Assembly: GCF_016920785.2 (NCBI RefSeq)
Contig: NW_024609881.1
Span: forward strand, 49,260,710-49,324,709
Length of the DNA: 64,000 nucleotides
Origin: Ixodes scapularis
Taxonomy: Eukaryota > Arthropoda > Arachnida > Ixodida > Ixodidae
Direction: 5' to 3'
In this document: piece after piece, positions 16,790 through 27,934 of the stretch
Layout of the letters: each line of letters opens with the position of its first letter
How positions within the stretch are numbered: position 1 is the first letter of the stretch
The notes under the pieces: model-generated
What the model saw: the letters and a program-made list of their open reading frames with translations, nothing else
Told to the model about the DNA's origin: nothing
The model's database searches: none
Position numbers and translations under genes: made by a program

Positions 16790-19246
16790 ACCCGTTTGGT
16801 TGGGTCTAGAGAACACAGGTATTCCAAGCGTAGCGGGGAGTCCGAAACGGAAGTAAAAAGAAAATGGGACAATTTTATAACATGTCGCCGAGAGACATCC
16901 AGTTTGATCAATGCGAAAATTCACAGAAAGGGTGAAGAATGGATGAGTAATGTAAGTAAGAAAGATAGAAACGCTGCGAAGAAGTTTTGGGAGCACTTGA
17001 ACTCACTCGGTGAAACGACGCAAGCTAGACAGAGGTTCATACTCTCGCATCAGGGAGATCAATCAGAGGGAGATGATGCGATACAATATATAGGAGCAGT
17101 GATGGAGGAGAAATTTCGGGAACGGGTACATGTGGAAGATAGGAGAATCGAAGGAAGTAGCAGTCCAGTTTGTGACATCGCGGATTTTGGACAAAGAGAA
17201 TGGGAAAAGGCGTAACGAAGAGTCCTATAGTGGCACGTCGACAGGCACAGATGGTGTCCCTATCAAGCTGGTGAAGAATTTGGGTCCTAAACCTAAGGCA
17301 AAACTAAGGGAGGGAGTGAGTACCATGATAACAAAAGGAAATATTCCAGATGAATGGAGGCTTAGTAGGATGAGTATGATATATAAGGGAAAGGGAGATA
17401 AGTCTGATATTAGGAGTTATGGTCCCATAACCGTGACGTCGGTTATTTACAGGTTGGTAATGCAGATTATGAAGAACAGACTGGAAGAATGGGTAGATTG
17501 CGAGGGCATACTGGGCGAGTTACAGAACGGGTTTCGGAAACAATGAAGGTTGGAGGACAATTTATTTTCTCTAACACAGTGTATAGAAATAGCGCAAAAA
17601 GAAAACAGACGACTCTGGCTGGCATTTCTGGATATCAAGGGTGCCTATGATATTGTGAACCAAAGGAACCTGTGGGATATAATGGAGAGCTTAAATCTAG
17701 ATGAAGGACTAACAGCACTATTAAGGAACATTTACAAAGATAATAAGGTGATTATAACATGGGAAGGAAAGGCGACAGGGAAAATAGAGATAAGACGAGG
17801 CCTTAGGCAGGGGTGCCCGTTATCGCCTTTGTTGTTTATGTTGTATCTGAGAGGATTAGAGGATAGACTAGAGAAGAGTGGGCTTGGATTCAACCTTTCT
17901 TACAGTAAGCTAGGCCAAAAAATTCAGCAATCCTTACCGGGATTGATGTATGCGGATGATATCGTACTAATGGCTAACAGCAGGACAGAGTTGCAGGAAT
18001 TAATGAGCATCTGTGGTAGGCAATGAGAGGAATTAGGTTTAGAATTCAGTAGCGAAAAATCAGCAGTCATGATTTTTAACGAGGATGAAATTGAGAGGCT
18101 GAAGATACAGAATATTACAGTTGAGAGAGCTAGTAAATACAAGTATCTAGGAGTATGGATATGTGATGATGCAGAATATCTCAGAGAGCATGAAAAGTAT
18201 ATAATAGGTAAGGGCAACACAACTGCAGCTGTAATGAAAAATAGAGCACTTTGGAATTACAACAGGTATGAGGTGGTGAGAGAGATTTGGAAAGGGGTCA
18301 TGGTGCCTGGCTTGCCTTTTGGAAACGCAGTGCTATGCATGAAATCCGAAATGCATTGGAGACTAGAAATAAAACAGCGCGGAGTAGGTAGACTGGCTTT
18401 GGGGGCACATTGCAAAACGCCAAACCAGGGAGTACAAGGAGACATGGGATGGGCGTCATTTGAGAGCAGGGAAGCGGTGAGCAATATAGAATTTGAGGAT
18501 AGGTTGAGGCAAATGGATGGGGAGCAATGGGCACGAAAGGTTTTCAGCTATTTATACATGAGAAGTGTAGACACAAAGTGGAGACAGCGCACTAGGAAAT
18601 TAAAAGAAAAGTTTTTGGGCTATAGCGAAGATACGGAAGAGCAAGTCTCAGTTAAGAAGAAAGTTAAGGCCACAGAAAGAGATCGGTGGCTAGAGGGAAT
18701 GCAGACAAAGACGGCTCTGGAAAGCTGTAGATTAAACAAAACAGTTATTGCCAAAGAAAGCATTTAGGACAATTCTAGGGGAAGCTCATTGCTGTTTGAG
18801 GCGAGGACGGGTGTTCCAGAACATACAAAGTGAAGTACCAGGAAATAGATACAGTGTGCACGGCTTGTAGAGAGGAGGACGAGACGGCTGAGCACTTGAT
18901 ACTCTACTGTAAAGGGCTTCACCCTATGCCTACCGAAGACAACGTAGATTTAATAAAGTCATTGGGTTTTAGAGAGAGCGAAGGGAGAGTGGATTTCAAG
19001 ACTGTAGAGATTACCAAGCAAAGATTAAGTGAATAGTGGCAGAAATTGAGAAAAAACTAGGTATTTTCTTATTCACTGATGGCAAGGGGGTTTCATCGCC
19101 TCACTTTCTTTGCACTGCAAAGTGAATATAGATTTCACAGTTAAATATTCTAAGCTTAAATGGTAAAACAAAACGGCTAGGTGGCGTAAGCTACCGCCCG
19201 ATCCAAAGAGCTCAGCAGTATTCATCCATCCATCCATCCATCCCCA
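16790..19246 (+). pseudogene. 5'-truncated non-LTR retrotransposon (LINE) reverse transcriptase
   Basis: The endonuclease part is missing; the copy begins in the linker before the reverse transcriptase. The RT spans about 17220-18026 and keeps palm motifs A-F-L-D-I-K-G-A-Y-D and Y-A-D-D-I-V-L, plus R-Q-G-C-P-L-S-P. A C-terminal zinc knuckle (C-x2-C-x7-H-x4-C) lies at about 18857-18910. It is dead: frame changes near 17210 and 18820, and in-frame stops at 17544 (TGA), 18024 (TGA) and 18765 (TAG), the first two consistent with CGA-to-TGA decay. It ends in a (CATC)n tail. The knuckle type suggests a Jockey/I/CR1-like clade; the exact clade is not assigned. Confidence 0.88.
19222..19243 (+). repeat. 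(CATC)n tail of the LINE
   Basis: Five to six CATC units mark the 3' end of the LINE, the usual place for a simple-repeat tail added during target-primed reverse transcription. Confidence 0.9.
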
Positions 19247-19360
19247 GACCTCGGTGTTACCCAACACAAAGCCTGTGCACATGCCCACAGGCCTTATGGG
19301 CATGTCCATGTCATCTTCTACAATAGAGCGCGGGGCACAGCTTAATGTAAAAATACTAAC
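19247..19360 (-). repeat. Repeat fragment, inverted partner of 22082-22205
   Basis: On the minus strand it carries CTGTGCCCCGCGCTC, GACATGCCCATAAGGCCTG-like and CACAGGCTTTGTGTTGGGTA blocks. The same order appears on the plus strand at 22082-22205. The Gypsy LTR begins immediately beside it at a point where the other copy continues, implying the Gypsy element inserted into this repeat. Confidence 0.7.
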
Positions 19361-19554
19361 TGTTATGTGCTGAGTAATCAGGAGCCGGTTACGGAAAGCA
19401 CAACGAGTAGCTTTACTCTGGTCGCTCACAACTGCCGATCCTGATGGCGGCGTGGCCGAATGTCGCTGCATGCCCACGCACGTAAACTGTCTGATTATTG
19501 TACAAGAAGACGAGGCGCGTCTTCTTCTTTTTCCATATCATGCCGGACATAACA
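19361..19554 (-). mobile_element. 194-bp LTR of Gypsy element 1
   Basis: Bounded by perfect 8-bp inverted ends TGTTATGT...ACATAACA. On the minus strand it is preceded by a polypurine tract (AGTGGGGGGAGG), the standard position of a 3' LTR. No second LTR was found at the other end, so a target duplication cannot be tested. Confidence 0.8.
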
Positions 19555-19564
19555 CCTCCCCCCA

Positions 19565-21455
19565 CTAGACGTCACGTCCATATCTTTGAGGTAATCGCCG
19601 GTCTCGGGAACTTCTTCGAGTGCCTGAAATGCCAGGCTCTGCCGGCGGCACAACAGGAACCGATTCCTCGGGAATAGCAGTTGTGCTGTTGTCCCTGATG
19701 CTTGTCGCGGTTTGCGGAGCCAGGTCATCACGGCTGTTAATGTCCCATGCGGGTGCCACAGCTGTCTGTGGAGGTTGATTATGCGATGCCACTTTTCGCG
19801 GCCATATGTGGTTGGTGTGCCGGCGAATTGAACCTTGCTCTACCCGAATCATCCAAGAGCGATGTCCCAGCTAACGTTCGATCACTCCCGGTATCTACTT
19901 TTTACCGTCTGGAAATGTTTTAACCCACACTGCTTGGCCTATATTCAGCTTGGGTAGGTTTGTAAAGGTGGCAGTGCTTTCAGGTGTCTCGGGGCTGAAC
20001 GTCTTTAGTTGCTCGAGAGCAGACGGAAGTTCTCATCCAAAAAGCACCCAAGCAGGTGTCTTTCCTGTTACCACATGGATTGTTGTATGTTGTTTGAATA
20101 AAAATCTGGCAACCTCACAATTCAGCTCTTCTCTTCCTCTTTTAGCTAGTGCCATCTTCAGCTCTTGAACCATGCGTTCAGCCTGGCAGTATGTTGCTAG
20201 ATGGTATACGGCGCGCTTTTGATGGATATTACAGCGTTATTCCGGTAGAAAGTCTTGATGTCGTCGGACACAAAGGCTGTGCCGTTGTCCGAAACTACCT
20301 TCCGGGGAACGCCAAAAGTTGCGAAGATGGCCCTCAATTCTCTAATGACGGCAGCCGACGTCATGTTCCGCATCACTCGGACTTCCACCCATTTAGTGTA
20401 TGCGTCCACGACCACCAGAAAAACTTGGCCTTCAACAGGACCCGCAAAGTCCACGTGAATAGTATCCCAAGGGTGGGAGGGTCTGTGCCATACTGGCATG
20501 GGCTCTTTCGGTGGTGTTTTGCGGTAGGCCTGGCAGGCAGTGCATTCTACGAGTGACTCTATGTCTGCGTCGATACCGGGCCACCAGAGGTAGCTCCGTG
20601 CGCATGTCTTCATTGCGATAATTCCACGGTGCCCCGCGTGAATCAACGTCAACGCGTCCGTCCTCAGCCGCGTGGGGTCACAATGCGTGCCCCTCATGTC
20701 AAACAATTTCGGTGTGTCGACAGTTCTGCCGCCTTTTTTGTGTAGGGTGCGAACTCTGGTGATTGGAGATAATGAAGAGTGCCCTACTGAATTGCTTCTA
20801 GCACTTCATCCAGCACAGTGTCCTTTGCTGTCGCCTCTGCTACCTGTTGCGCTGACAGAGGAGGCCGTGACAATCCTTCAAACATCAAGGTGTTGCCAGG
20901 TGGATTCAGCTCGTCTTCTGTGTGTGGTAACGGAAGCCGACTGAGGGCGTCTGCGTTTTGGCGACGATTTCCTGGCCTGTCTTTCAGGTCTTAATGGTAG
21001 GCTGCCAGCTTCACGCACCATCTAGTCATCCTTGGTGATAATAATTGTGGAACAGGCTTGTTGGAGCCGATGATACCTAGCAGAGGCTGACGGTCTGTGA
21101 ATATGGTCAAGGACCTCCCAGCTATGTATTGATGGAAGTGGTGAACTCCGTACACGATAGCAAGGCCTTCACGATCCAGTTGCGAATAGTTCCGCTCGAC
21201 ACTGCCTAGCGTTCTGGATGCAAAAGCGATCGGAGCCTCCCGCCTATCAGCATCTTGCTGTGCAAGTACGGCTTCCACTCCATATGGCGAGGCGTCGCAA
21301 GACAACACCAGAGGTCATTTTCCATCATAGTGTGCAAGCACAGTGTAGTTCGCCACTAGATCTTTCAGCTTTAAGCCCTCGTTGTTTTTCTTCCCACCTC
21401 CACTCTTTGTTCTGTTCAAGTAGTTCGTACAGCTCCTTCGCGATTGTCGCGCGAT
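19565..21455 (-). pseudogene. Ty3/Gypsy pol fragment 1 (RNase H and integrase)
   Basis: Minus-strand order: connection region (about 21455-21310), RNase H (21308-20991, with S-C-D-A-S-P-Y-G and F-T-D-R), integrase H2C2 zinc finger (about 20660-20520, including C-T-A-C), catalytic core with V-D-F-A-G and S-D-N-G (20460-20260), and the integrase C-terminal module with R-R-H-T-N-H. It stops next to the polypurine tract and LTR. Protease and most of the reverse transcriptase are absent. A premature stop at about 20197 and frame breaks near 21310 and 19890 make it non-functional. The family is LTR retrotransposons, which integrate DNA copies through this integrase. Confidence 0.88.
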
Positions 21456-21528
21456 CTCTAATGACGGCAGCCGTCATTAGTCGACAATCCTTCAAATTCG
21501 ATCAAGACGGCCAGCAACCTACGAAGCA

Positions 21529-22081
21529 ACGTTAAGTGCCGGATCTATCCTCAGAGAATGCGAGCTTGACCCACTTCCGCTTTTGTGCTGAGCTGGGACC
21601 GTGCATGCAGGCCAAAGTGGAAACAAAAGAGCCCCTCCTCCCCCTCACCGGAGAACACGAACTCCAGCCGAACGTTGACGCCGCGTTCGCTTATGTTGGC
21701 CGAGCGCTGAGTCATGGTATTTGTTATTCCCATCCGTGTAGTTCTAAAGCTAACCGCTTGGGGCGTCACGGTCGCTCCTCCTCACCAATTGGGGAGGAGA
21801 TCAGACCGTGGCGCCTCTAGCGGTTAACTTTAGAGCTACATGGATGGGGACAACAAATACAATGACTCAGCGCTTGGCTGACTTAACCGAACGCGGCGTC
21901 AGCGTTCGATTGGAGTTCGTGTTCTCCGGTGAGCCGAAGGGGGTCTCTTTTGTTACCACTCCAGCCTGCATGAACAATGCAGCATGCACAGTACCCAGCT
22001 CAGCACAAAAGCCCAAGTGGGTCAAGCTTGCATCCTCTAACGACTACTTTCGGGAGAGATCCGGCACTTAACGTCACTTCA
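21529..22081. repeat. Foldback, ~260-290-bp arms, centre near 21788
   Basis: CGTTAAGTGCCGGATC at 21529 returns as GATCCGGCACTTAACG ending at 22081. The arms remain alignable almost to the centre (CAATTG). The right arm carries small extra segments (for example around 21975 and 22040). Open frames on both strands are by-products of the symmetry. Confidence 0.85.
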
Positions 22082-22205
22082 ATAATTGTTGGCATTCTTA
22101 CATTACACTGTGCCCCGCGCTCCATTAAACAAAACGACATGAACATGCCCATAATGCCTGTGGGCACGTGCACAGGCCTTGTGTTGGGTAAACACCAAGG
22201 TGGGG
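22082..22205 (+). repeat. Repeat fragment, inverted partner of 19247-19360
   Basis: Same family and opposite orientation. It continues through the position where the Gypsy LTR interrupts the other copy and ends with GTGTTGGGTAAACACC. Confidence 0.7.
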
Positions 22206-22248
22206 GGGCAACACACGGGTCAGTGCGCCTCGCCAATAGGGACATTGC

Positions 22249-22824
22249 TTAAAGGTGTACTCCACAGTTTTTTTCATTGTCTCCGATTTGCTTGAAATTT
22301 TGCTAAACTAACCAACAAACATTGCTAAAATAGTATCCCAAATATTAGGTCAAAATATTGTTTTTTTGCCAAGTTATTGAATTTACAGTTTTTGTCTTCA
22401 CCATGTTTTTCAAACTGAAAGTCTCTACTGGCAACAACAACAAAGTGACGTCAGTGGAAGGCAGGGGTTAACTTTTTGGACTACAGAAGTTGTTCCTAAC
22501 GGATTTGAAGCAGTTTCTTGGTGTCAAATGAGTGCTTTGAAAGCTCGCTCCCGTATCCGCGCTCCAGCACGGAACAAATGATTGGCATATTCTATTTTTA
22601 GACTACTTGCTCGACTGGCAAGCCTGCCTGCCACTGACGTCACGGCACTGAAAAGTGCGCGAATATTTGAATATTGGTTTTTGCACCATTTTCGTTTGCC
22701 GATTTCACAATACCTATTATGAATTTCGCGATGCTAAATAGCATTCCGGAAAGCCTAAAGGCCGGGGAGTCAGAAAATATAGTTAGTTGAGGTAGCTAAA
22801 AAAATCGGTGGAGTACCCCTTTAA
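22249..22824. mobile_element. 576-bp TTAA-flanked MITE (piggyBac-like)
   Basis: Inverted tips AAAGGTGTACTCCAC and GTGGAGTACCCCTTT with TTAA on both outer sides (22249-22252, 22821-22824). The TTAA target is characteristic of piggyBac elements. The interior is AT-rich and non-coding, with TGACGTCA-like words near both thirds. Confidence 0.75.
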
Positions 22825-22839
22825 TATCACGTCCTGCGG

Positions 22840-23140
22840 CACACCTTAGATGCATCATTTAACTACAATTCATCTTCCCTATATGGGGTGTTCACTATAA
22901 ACGAACTAGGGATACGGATGCGAGTGAATGGGTAACAAAGGGAACCTACATAATAACCACGGCAGTGGTCGCACCTTCTTCTATTAGGTTGCGTTCAGAA
23001 AGGCACTTAACGTTGCGAGGCGCTTTGTTGGCATTTTGAGAGGTCATCCAGCTGTTAGTTCGTTTCCAGTACTGTTCTCTGCTTATCAATGTTCGCTTAC
23101 CGACAGTGTTCGCGAGAACAATAGGTGACGGCAGCGGCGT
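22840..23140. other. No gene seen
   Basis: Unassigned sequence before the G/C-homopolymer region; no motif or domain recognised. Confidence 0.4.
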
Positions 23141-23515
23141 AGACTTTTCATTTTCCCGAGGGGGGTAGGCTGAGAAGTTCTCCGGGGGGTGGAGGGGGGG
23201 GGGGGGGTGCTGTGCGTTACCTTCTCGCCAGAACTGGAGATTGAAGCTAACGGAAGCACGCTGGGATTCCATTTCCCATGTATTTTGTCAATAAAGGCAA
23301 CGTGGGCGTTATTTTGTTTACATGCCACTACTAGAAGCTCGTTACATGGCACGTAAACAGCGTCTCGGTAAGGACCATGGCCCGAGCTCGGGGAGGGGGG
23401 GGGGGAAAGGGGGCGGTGAGGGGGGGGGGCAGAGCCCTTCCTCGGATCTCACCAGGGGGGGCACGAGCCCCGATGCCCTCCCCCCCCCCTAGTCTACGGC
23501 TATGGGTGACGGACT
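23140..23515. repeat. G/C homopolymer-rich repeat
   Basis: Runs of 6-13 G or C at about 23160-23210, 23390-23430 and 23455-23490, bounded by inverted words GGCGTAGAC (23132) and AGTCTACGGC (23489). Similar GCCGACTA-(G)n...(C)n-CTCCCGAGCTC blocks occur inside both hAT-derived copies. Proline/glycine-rich frames here are by-products. Confidence 0.6.
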
Positions 23516-23519
23516 GAAG

Positions 23520-24004
23520 AGGAAAAGAAAAGAAACTAAAGAGAACCTCGACGTTTGCCCCTAGCAGAGTAAAATATACAAAAAGCAAAACAAAAATCTT
23601 TTTTTTTGTGTGTGTCCACTTCTTATTTTCTTCTCTTTGTAATTTTCTTGACACTCAAGTCTGCGTTGTTGTCGTAGGTCGTTTCCTGTTCTGCGTTGCC
23701 ACTCAGGGTAGCATCTTTACTTCCCTGAAGCCAGACCTTTGGTTTGAAGATTTTTCAGGGGGAAACTCTATGGAAACAAGAAGCACCTTTTGGAAGGCGA
23801 GGGGAAAACCTTCATTGTACGAACTTCGCCGTGAAATATGAGTCACAATCGGCACAAAAGCGATGTTTTCACGAGCTCAATTTAAGTCATCGTAGCTTAT
23901 TAGAGCTAGCAAGAGGGGTTTTTTGTTCGAAAGAATGTTTACGTTTGCTCGTGCCACGCCCACGCCACTTCATCCCGAAAAACTCGGAAAATGCGGAATG
24001 TCAA
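23520..24004. other. No gene seen
   Basis: Mixed sequence with a poly(T) run near 23600; no coding region supported. Confidence 0.4.
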
Positions 24005-24935
24005 AAATGTATTTGAGATAATGAGTACAAGATGCTCGGAATTGTAATTAAAATAGAGTATCAAATACTCTTGATCAAAGGTATTTGCAAGATACTTGAA
24101 AAAGTATGTGAAATACAGTATCTTAAAAAGAGTATTTGGCACAAGTCTGGTGGGACCCTCACTAAAAATATTTAAACGATAACATCTAGGAAATTCAGCA
24201 TTCGAGATTGCGATTTATTTTTTCGAAGTATATACTGGTGGAGAGCATGGCCACCCAACTTCAAACATTCGAACAGCAGAAATGAAAAGAACTAATGACG
24301 ATTAAACTGTATGCAACACCTCTTTAATAATATCCTTAAAATAAAGTCAACTCAATATTGGAAAACGCCACACAGCCATTCGTGGCAAACTAATTACACT
24401 AAATAATATTGCCATAGAGCAGCTGCTATATACTGCGCCAGGGAACAGCGACATGCTAGGGCCGGAATGCGTACTGAGTGCAAAGATCGAGGCTAGTCCA
24501 CGCGCACCAGCGAGACTGCCAGAACAGCTCGGCTGCTCGATGTAGTTATCTTGAACATCTCCCCTGAAAGAGAAGACTCAAAGTCTCTGAGGTGCCTTGA
24601 CGGATCGGCCGCTTTTCGTGTGTGAACGAGAATTGTCTTCACACTTCGTAGGAAGCACGTTGGCACCTTCGTTGTCTATAACTTTCGCGCCCCAGGTGTC
24701 TTTAGGAAAGGGAACTAAATGGGTTCGTTTACGTCGCACAACGCCGTAGCCAATGTGTACGAGGCAGTCTTTTACCAATTGCACAACGAAAGTATTTAAG
24801 TTAAGATACAAAATACCCGTTTGAAGATGTATTTAGAGGAGTATTTGAGTTACGTTTACAACGACCTATCTTGAGTAGAGAACAAATACTATGGAAAAGT
24901 AATTGAACTACATTCGAAGATACTCGGCAAGTAGG
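24005..24935. mobile_element. Element with GTATTTG-rich inverted ends
   Basis: The left end (24005-24145) and right end (about 24785-24935) are both packed with GTATTT/AAATAC words in opposing orientation. This resembles the ends of the complete hAT-like element at 59199-60823, and the single end at 31620-31780. The 640-bp centre is non-coding. Exact tips and a target duplication were not resolved. Confidence 0.5.
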
Positions 24936-24939
24936 TTGC

Positions 24940-25530
24940 GAGCTAAGAATCAAAAAGCCAAAAGGGGGCGCTCAACTTGCGATGACTGTGCTGAAAATTA
25001 CATTTTGTTGTGGTCTTTATCACTTCCAAAAAGCGATTTAGCTGCTGCAGTCGAAATGTGTTTTGAAATAATCCGGGTATACTACATAGTGGGCACCGAA
25101 ATATTTTAGGGACAAGGCGAGACTCACGTATTGCAGGCATGGCAAGTGACGTGCTGTAATTTGGCTGAAGGCTCGGCTCGTGACGCATTCCGCAATAATT
25201 TCGTAATGCGTCTTGGCGCGATTCGGCGGACTTGACACAAAGTCCGGAATTGCACATCCCTAACAGCCTAACTAGAACTTGATCAAGCAGCCAAACTTGA
25301 TGATGAGTACGTGAGTGAATGACAAACGCACGCACAGAAGAAACGTCGGCTAGAGGACAGCATCCTTTGTTGATATTTTACCTTCCCAGCCAACGGCAAG
25401 GAGGAGCACCTGCACCTTAAAACTGTAAAAAAAAAGATAGAGACGTTTAGAAATCTTTTTAATACGAAATTAGAGCCCAGCTTTGAGGTATCTTGGTTTT
25501 GCGATATACCGTGCAAACAACTAGAGAAAG
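24940..25530. other. No gene seen
   Basis: Unassigned. A 130-codon minus-strand frame (24943-25335) shows no domain. Confidence 0.4.

Positions 25531-25610
<80 letters not shown>
25531..25610. repeat. (TA)n microsatellite, 80 bp
   Basis: The longest TA run in the window, directly abutting the left tip of the following element. Confidence 0.95.
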
Positions 25611-25613
<3 letters not shown>

Positions 25614-26768
25614 TGTGTCGAACCGAAAAAAATACGGGTTCGGTTACGGTTCAGGTTCAGGTAAATTAATTTTGTTCCGGTTCAGTTCCGGTTCGATTAA
25701 TTCGATCCGCGAACCGGTTCGCGAAATTTTAAATGACAAATTGTAACATCAAAATAAATTACAAATAAAACATCTGAAATCAGCACATACGAAACGGGAT
25801 ACATCGTAGTGTAAGGCTCAGGTATTTCTACCAGGAATGGTTTCTTTATGTGCACTCAAAGGTTACCTCACCGACGTTTACGCATTCGGAGTTCATCTAA
25901 TTGGGTCCGACGCAGTAGCTGTAAAATCCGCAACCTCCTTACAAACCCACTTACAAGTAGAACTCGCTAACTATCACGCCACCTCGGCGTGTAAGAAATT
26001 GAAGGAACAGTGGGGAGAAAATACAGCTTTCTTTATTTGAACTAGCCTTCGGTAACTCAAATTAGACCCTTAAAGAAGTTTTCATTAAACAAGATGCGGA
26101 ATATGAAAAACACTTCACCGAACGCAACGCCAGAATTACGTAATAGGATAAATATTTAAATAGAAGAGTTCGCTGTCTCACAAATATGTTAGCTTCTAAG
26201 TGCCTATACGAAACCGGATGCATTATTATCAAACTCCACAGCCTTTTCTTTTCTCATTCCGATGGAAGCAAGCTTCAAGAACTCGCGCGTTCTAGAAACG
26301 TATTATGATATGAGCACACAGCAGCATTTAGGATTTACGAGATTGTAGAAAAATGAAATGCCGTGACGCGATTTTTTTTTTCACAGTTTTTCAATTCTTT
26401 TTTTTCCGTGCAAGCCGCGACCAGCGCAATGCTGGTTCCTATGTCAAGATTCATGGATGCAGCGTTTGTCAAGATTCATGGATGCAGCTTTTATATTCCT
26501 AAGACTGAGTGCCGAAGAAAAATATGTAAGCGAGGTGTGTGTCAGTTGACGGCACTTAAAAAACAAATGGCATTGATAGCACATTCATTGTCAACAGCGC
26601 GTGGCCGAACCGTTTTGACATGAGCCGGTAACCGTTATTTTTTTTTCGGTTCAGTTCCGGTTCGGGTTCATCGCGATAAAAAAATAATGGTTCGGGTTCG
26701 GTTTCAATTCCGGAAAAAATACCGGTTCGGTTCCGGTTTTCGGTTCGGTTCGGTTCCGGTTCGACACC

Positions 26769-26771
<3 letters not shown>
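25611..26771. mobile_element. 1161-bp hAT-like MITE with CGGTTCG repeats
   Basis: Left tip CAGTGTGTCGAACCG and right tip CGGTTCGACACCCTG are inverted. Subterminal regions on both sides are dense in GGTTCGG/CCGAACC words, which typically serve as transposase-binding repeats in hAT elements. Both flanks are TA repeats, so an 8-bp ATATATAT duplication is possible but uninformative. There is no transposase inside. Confidence 0.75.

Positions 26772-26802
<31 letters not shown>
26772..26802. repeat. (TA)n microsatellite
   Basis: TA run on the right flank of the hAT-like MITE. Confidence 0.95.
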
Positions 26803-26805
<3 letters not shown>

Positions 26806-26840
26806 GGCATGGTGGCGAAGGAGCGAAGGGGCCGAAGGCG
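26803..26840 (+). repeat. Penelope-like end motif beside TA run
   Basis: GTGGGCATGGTGGCGAAGG...GGCCGAAGGCG closely resembles 4282-4312, which also sits directly after a TA run next to the candidate ribozyme hairpin. Probably a remnant of the same element end. Confidence 0.5.
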
Positions 26841-26846
26841 TATATA

Positions 26847-27645
26847 CAGGGTGTTTGAGAGAATGCAGGCCAAATCGCTCCTGCGAAAACTACTCATTGC
26901 AACAAAAAAAGGCTTGTGGCGTTTTAGTCCTGGGCCAGGGGCCCATTTAGGAAAATTATTAAAGTCCGGGATAATTAAGTTGTTAATTATTTTTGAGTAA
27001 TTAACTTTTTTAATATTGTGATTAAGGGCATGGTTTAAATTAGAAAATTGCTCAGCATCATCGAAAAACACTAAGTCAACAAATTGCAGAACGATAGAAG
27101 GCACGCGAAGCATTTTACGGCTTTCTGAAAAACCGCACAAAATCGACGGGTTTTAAGTTTCGGTTTGCTATCGGAGCGCATCTTAGCCCCGGCGGCACCG
27201 CGCCCCGTGGGGAGATAGTGCAACCAACCTCGGCTGCGCCGTCATCGCGCGACGCAGCAGAACCTGGTTGCACTATCTCTCCACGGGGCGCGGTGCCGCC
27301 ATGGCTTTGATGTGCTCTGATAGCAAACCGAAACTTAAAAACCCGTCGATTTTGTGCAGTTTTTCAGAAAGCCGTAAAATGCTTCGCGTGCCCTCTATCA
27401 TTCTGCAATTTGTTGATTTCGTGGTTTTCGATAATGCTGAGCACTTTTCTAATTCAAACCATGTTTTTAAACACAATATTAAAAAAGGTAATTATGCTAA
27501 AATAATTAACAACTTAATTATCCCGGACTTTAATAATTTTCCTAAACGGGCCCCTGGCCTAGGACCAAAACGCCACAAGCCTTTTTTCGTTGAAATGAGT
27601 AGATTTCGCAGGAGCGATTTGGCCTGCGTTTTCTGAAACACCCTG
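26847..27645. mobile_element. 799-bp palindromic MITE (CAGGGTGTTT tips)
   Basis: CAGGGTGTTT at the left and AAACACCCTG at the right are flanked by TA on both sides, as expected for Tc1/mariner-type insertion. The arms are ~390 bp each and about nine in ten bases match. Open frames of 122-194 codons on both strands come from this symmetry. It shares a subterminal box with the copies at 51.9, 52.6 and 54.5 kb. Confidence 0.85.
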
Positions 27646-27649
27646 TATA

Positions 27650-27765
27650 ACGAAGTGACAAACTCATGGTGAGAAACAACAAACAGCGGAAATTTAATCA
27701 ACAGTTTCGCCGAGAGACTCGGCTTCGTGAGGAGATGACTCCTGATGTATATATATATATATACA
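27650..27765 (-). mobile_element. Degenerate Penelope-like hairpin
   Basis: The minus strand reads CTCACGAAGCCGAG-loop-CTCGGCGAAAC, followed by TTGATTAAATTTCCG and a TGTTGTTTCTCACC block parallel to the 4.47-kb hairpin. The core CUGANGA is altered (CTCACGA) and the GTC triplet is missing, so no ribozyme activity is expected. It abuts a short TA run. Confidence 0.5.
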
Positions 27766-27934
27766 AATATACGTCCCTCTCCTAACATACTGGTTCTGCA
27801 CACTCCTCTTTTGTGTCCTCGTCCTCCTTCATAGCTTCCTCCTCCGTATCCTTTCCTCCTCCTCTGTACCCTCCCCTCCTTCACCCGCGTGCCCTCTCCT
27901 CCTCCTCCTCCGTACTCTGCCCTCCTCCCACATT

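Noticed and set aside
19247..22205. The two related fragments as the LTR pair of Gypsy 1
   Set aside because: They are in opposite orientation, whereas LTRs are direct repeats; the real LTR is the adjacent 194-bp TGTTATGT...ACATAACA unit.
23140..23515. Proline/glycine-rich protein-coding gene
   Set aside because: The composition comes from G and C homopolymers, and the same block recurs as non-coding sequence in other repeats.
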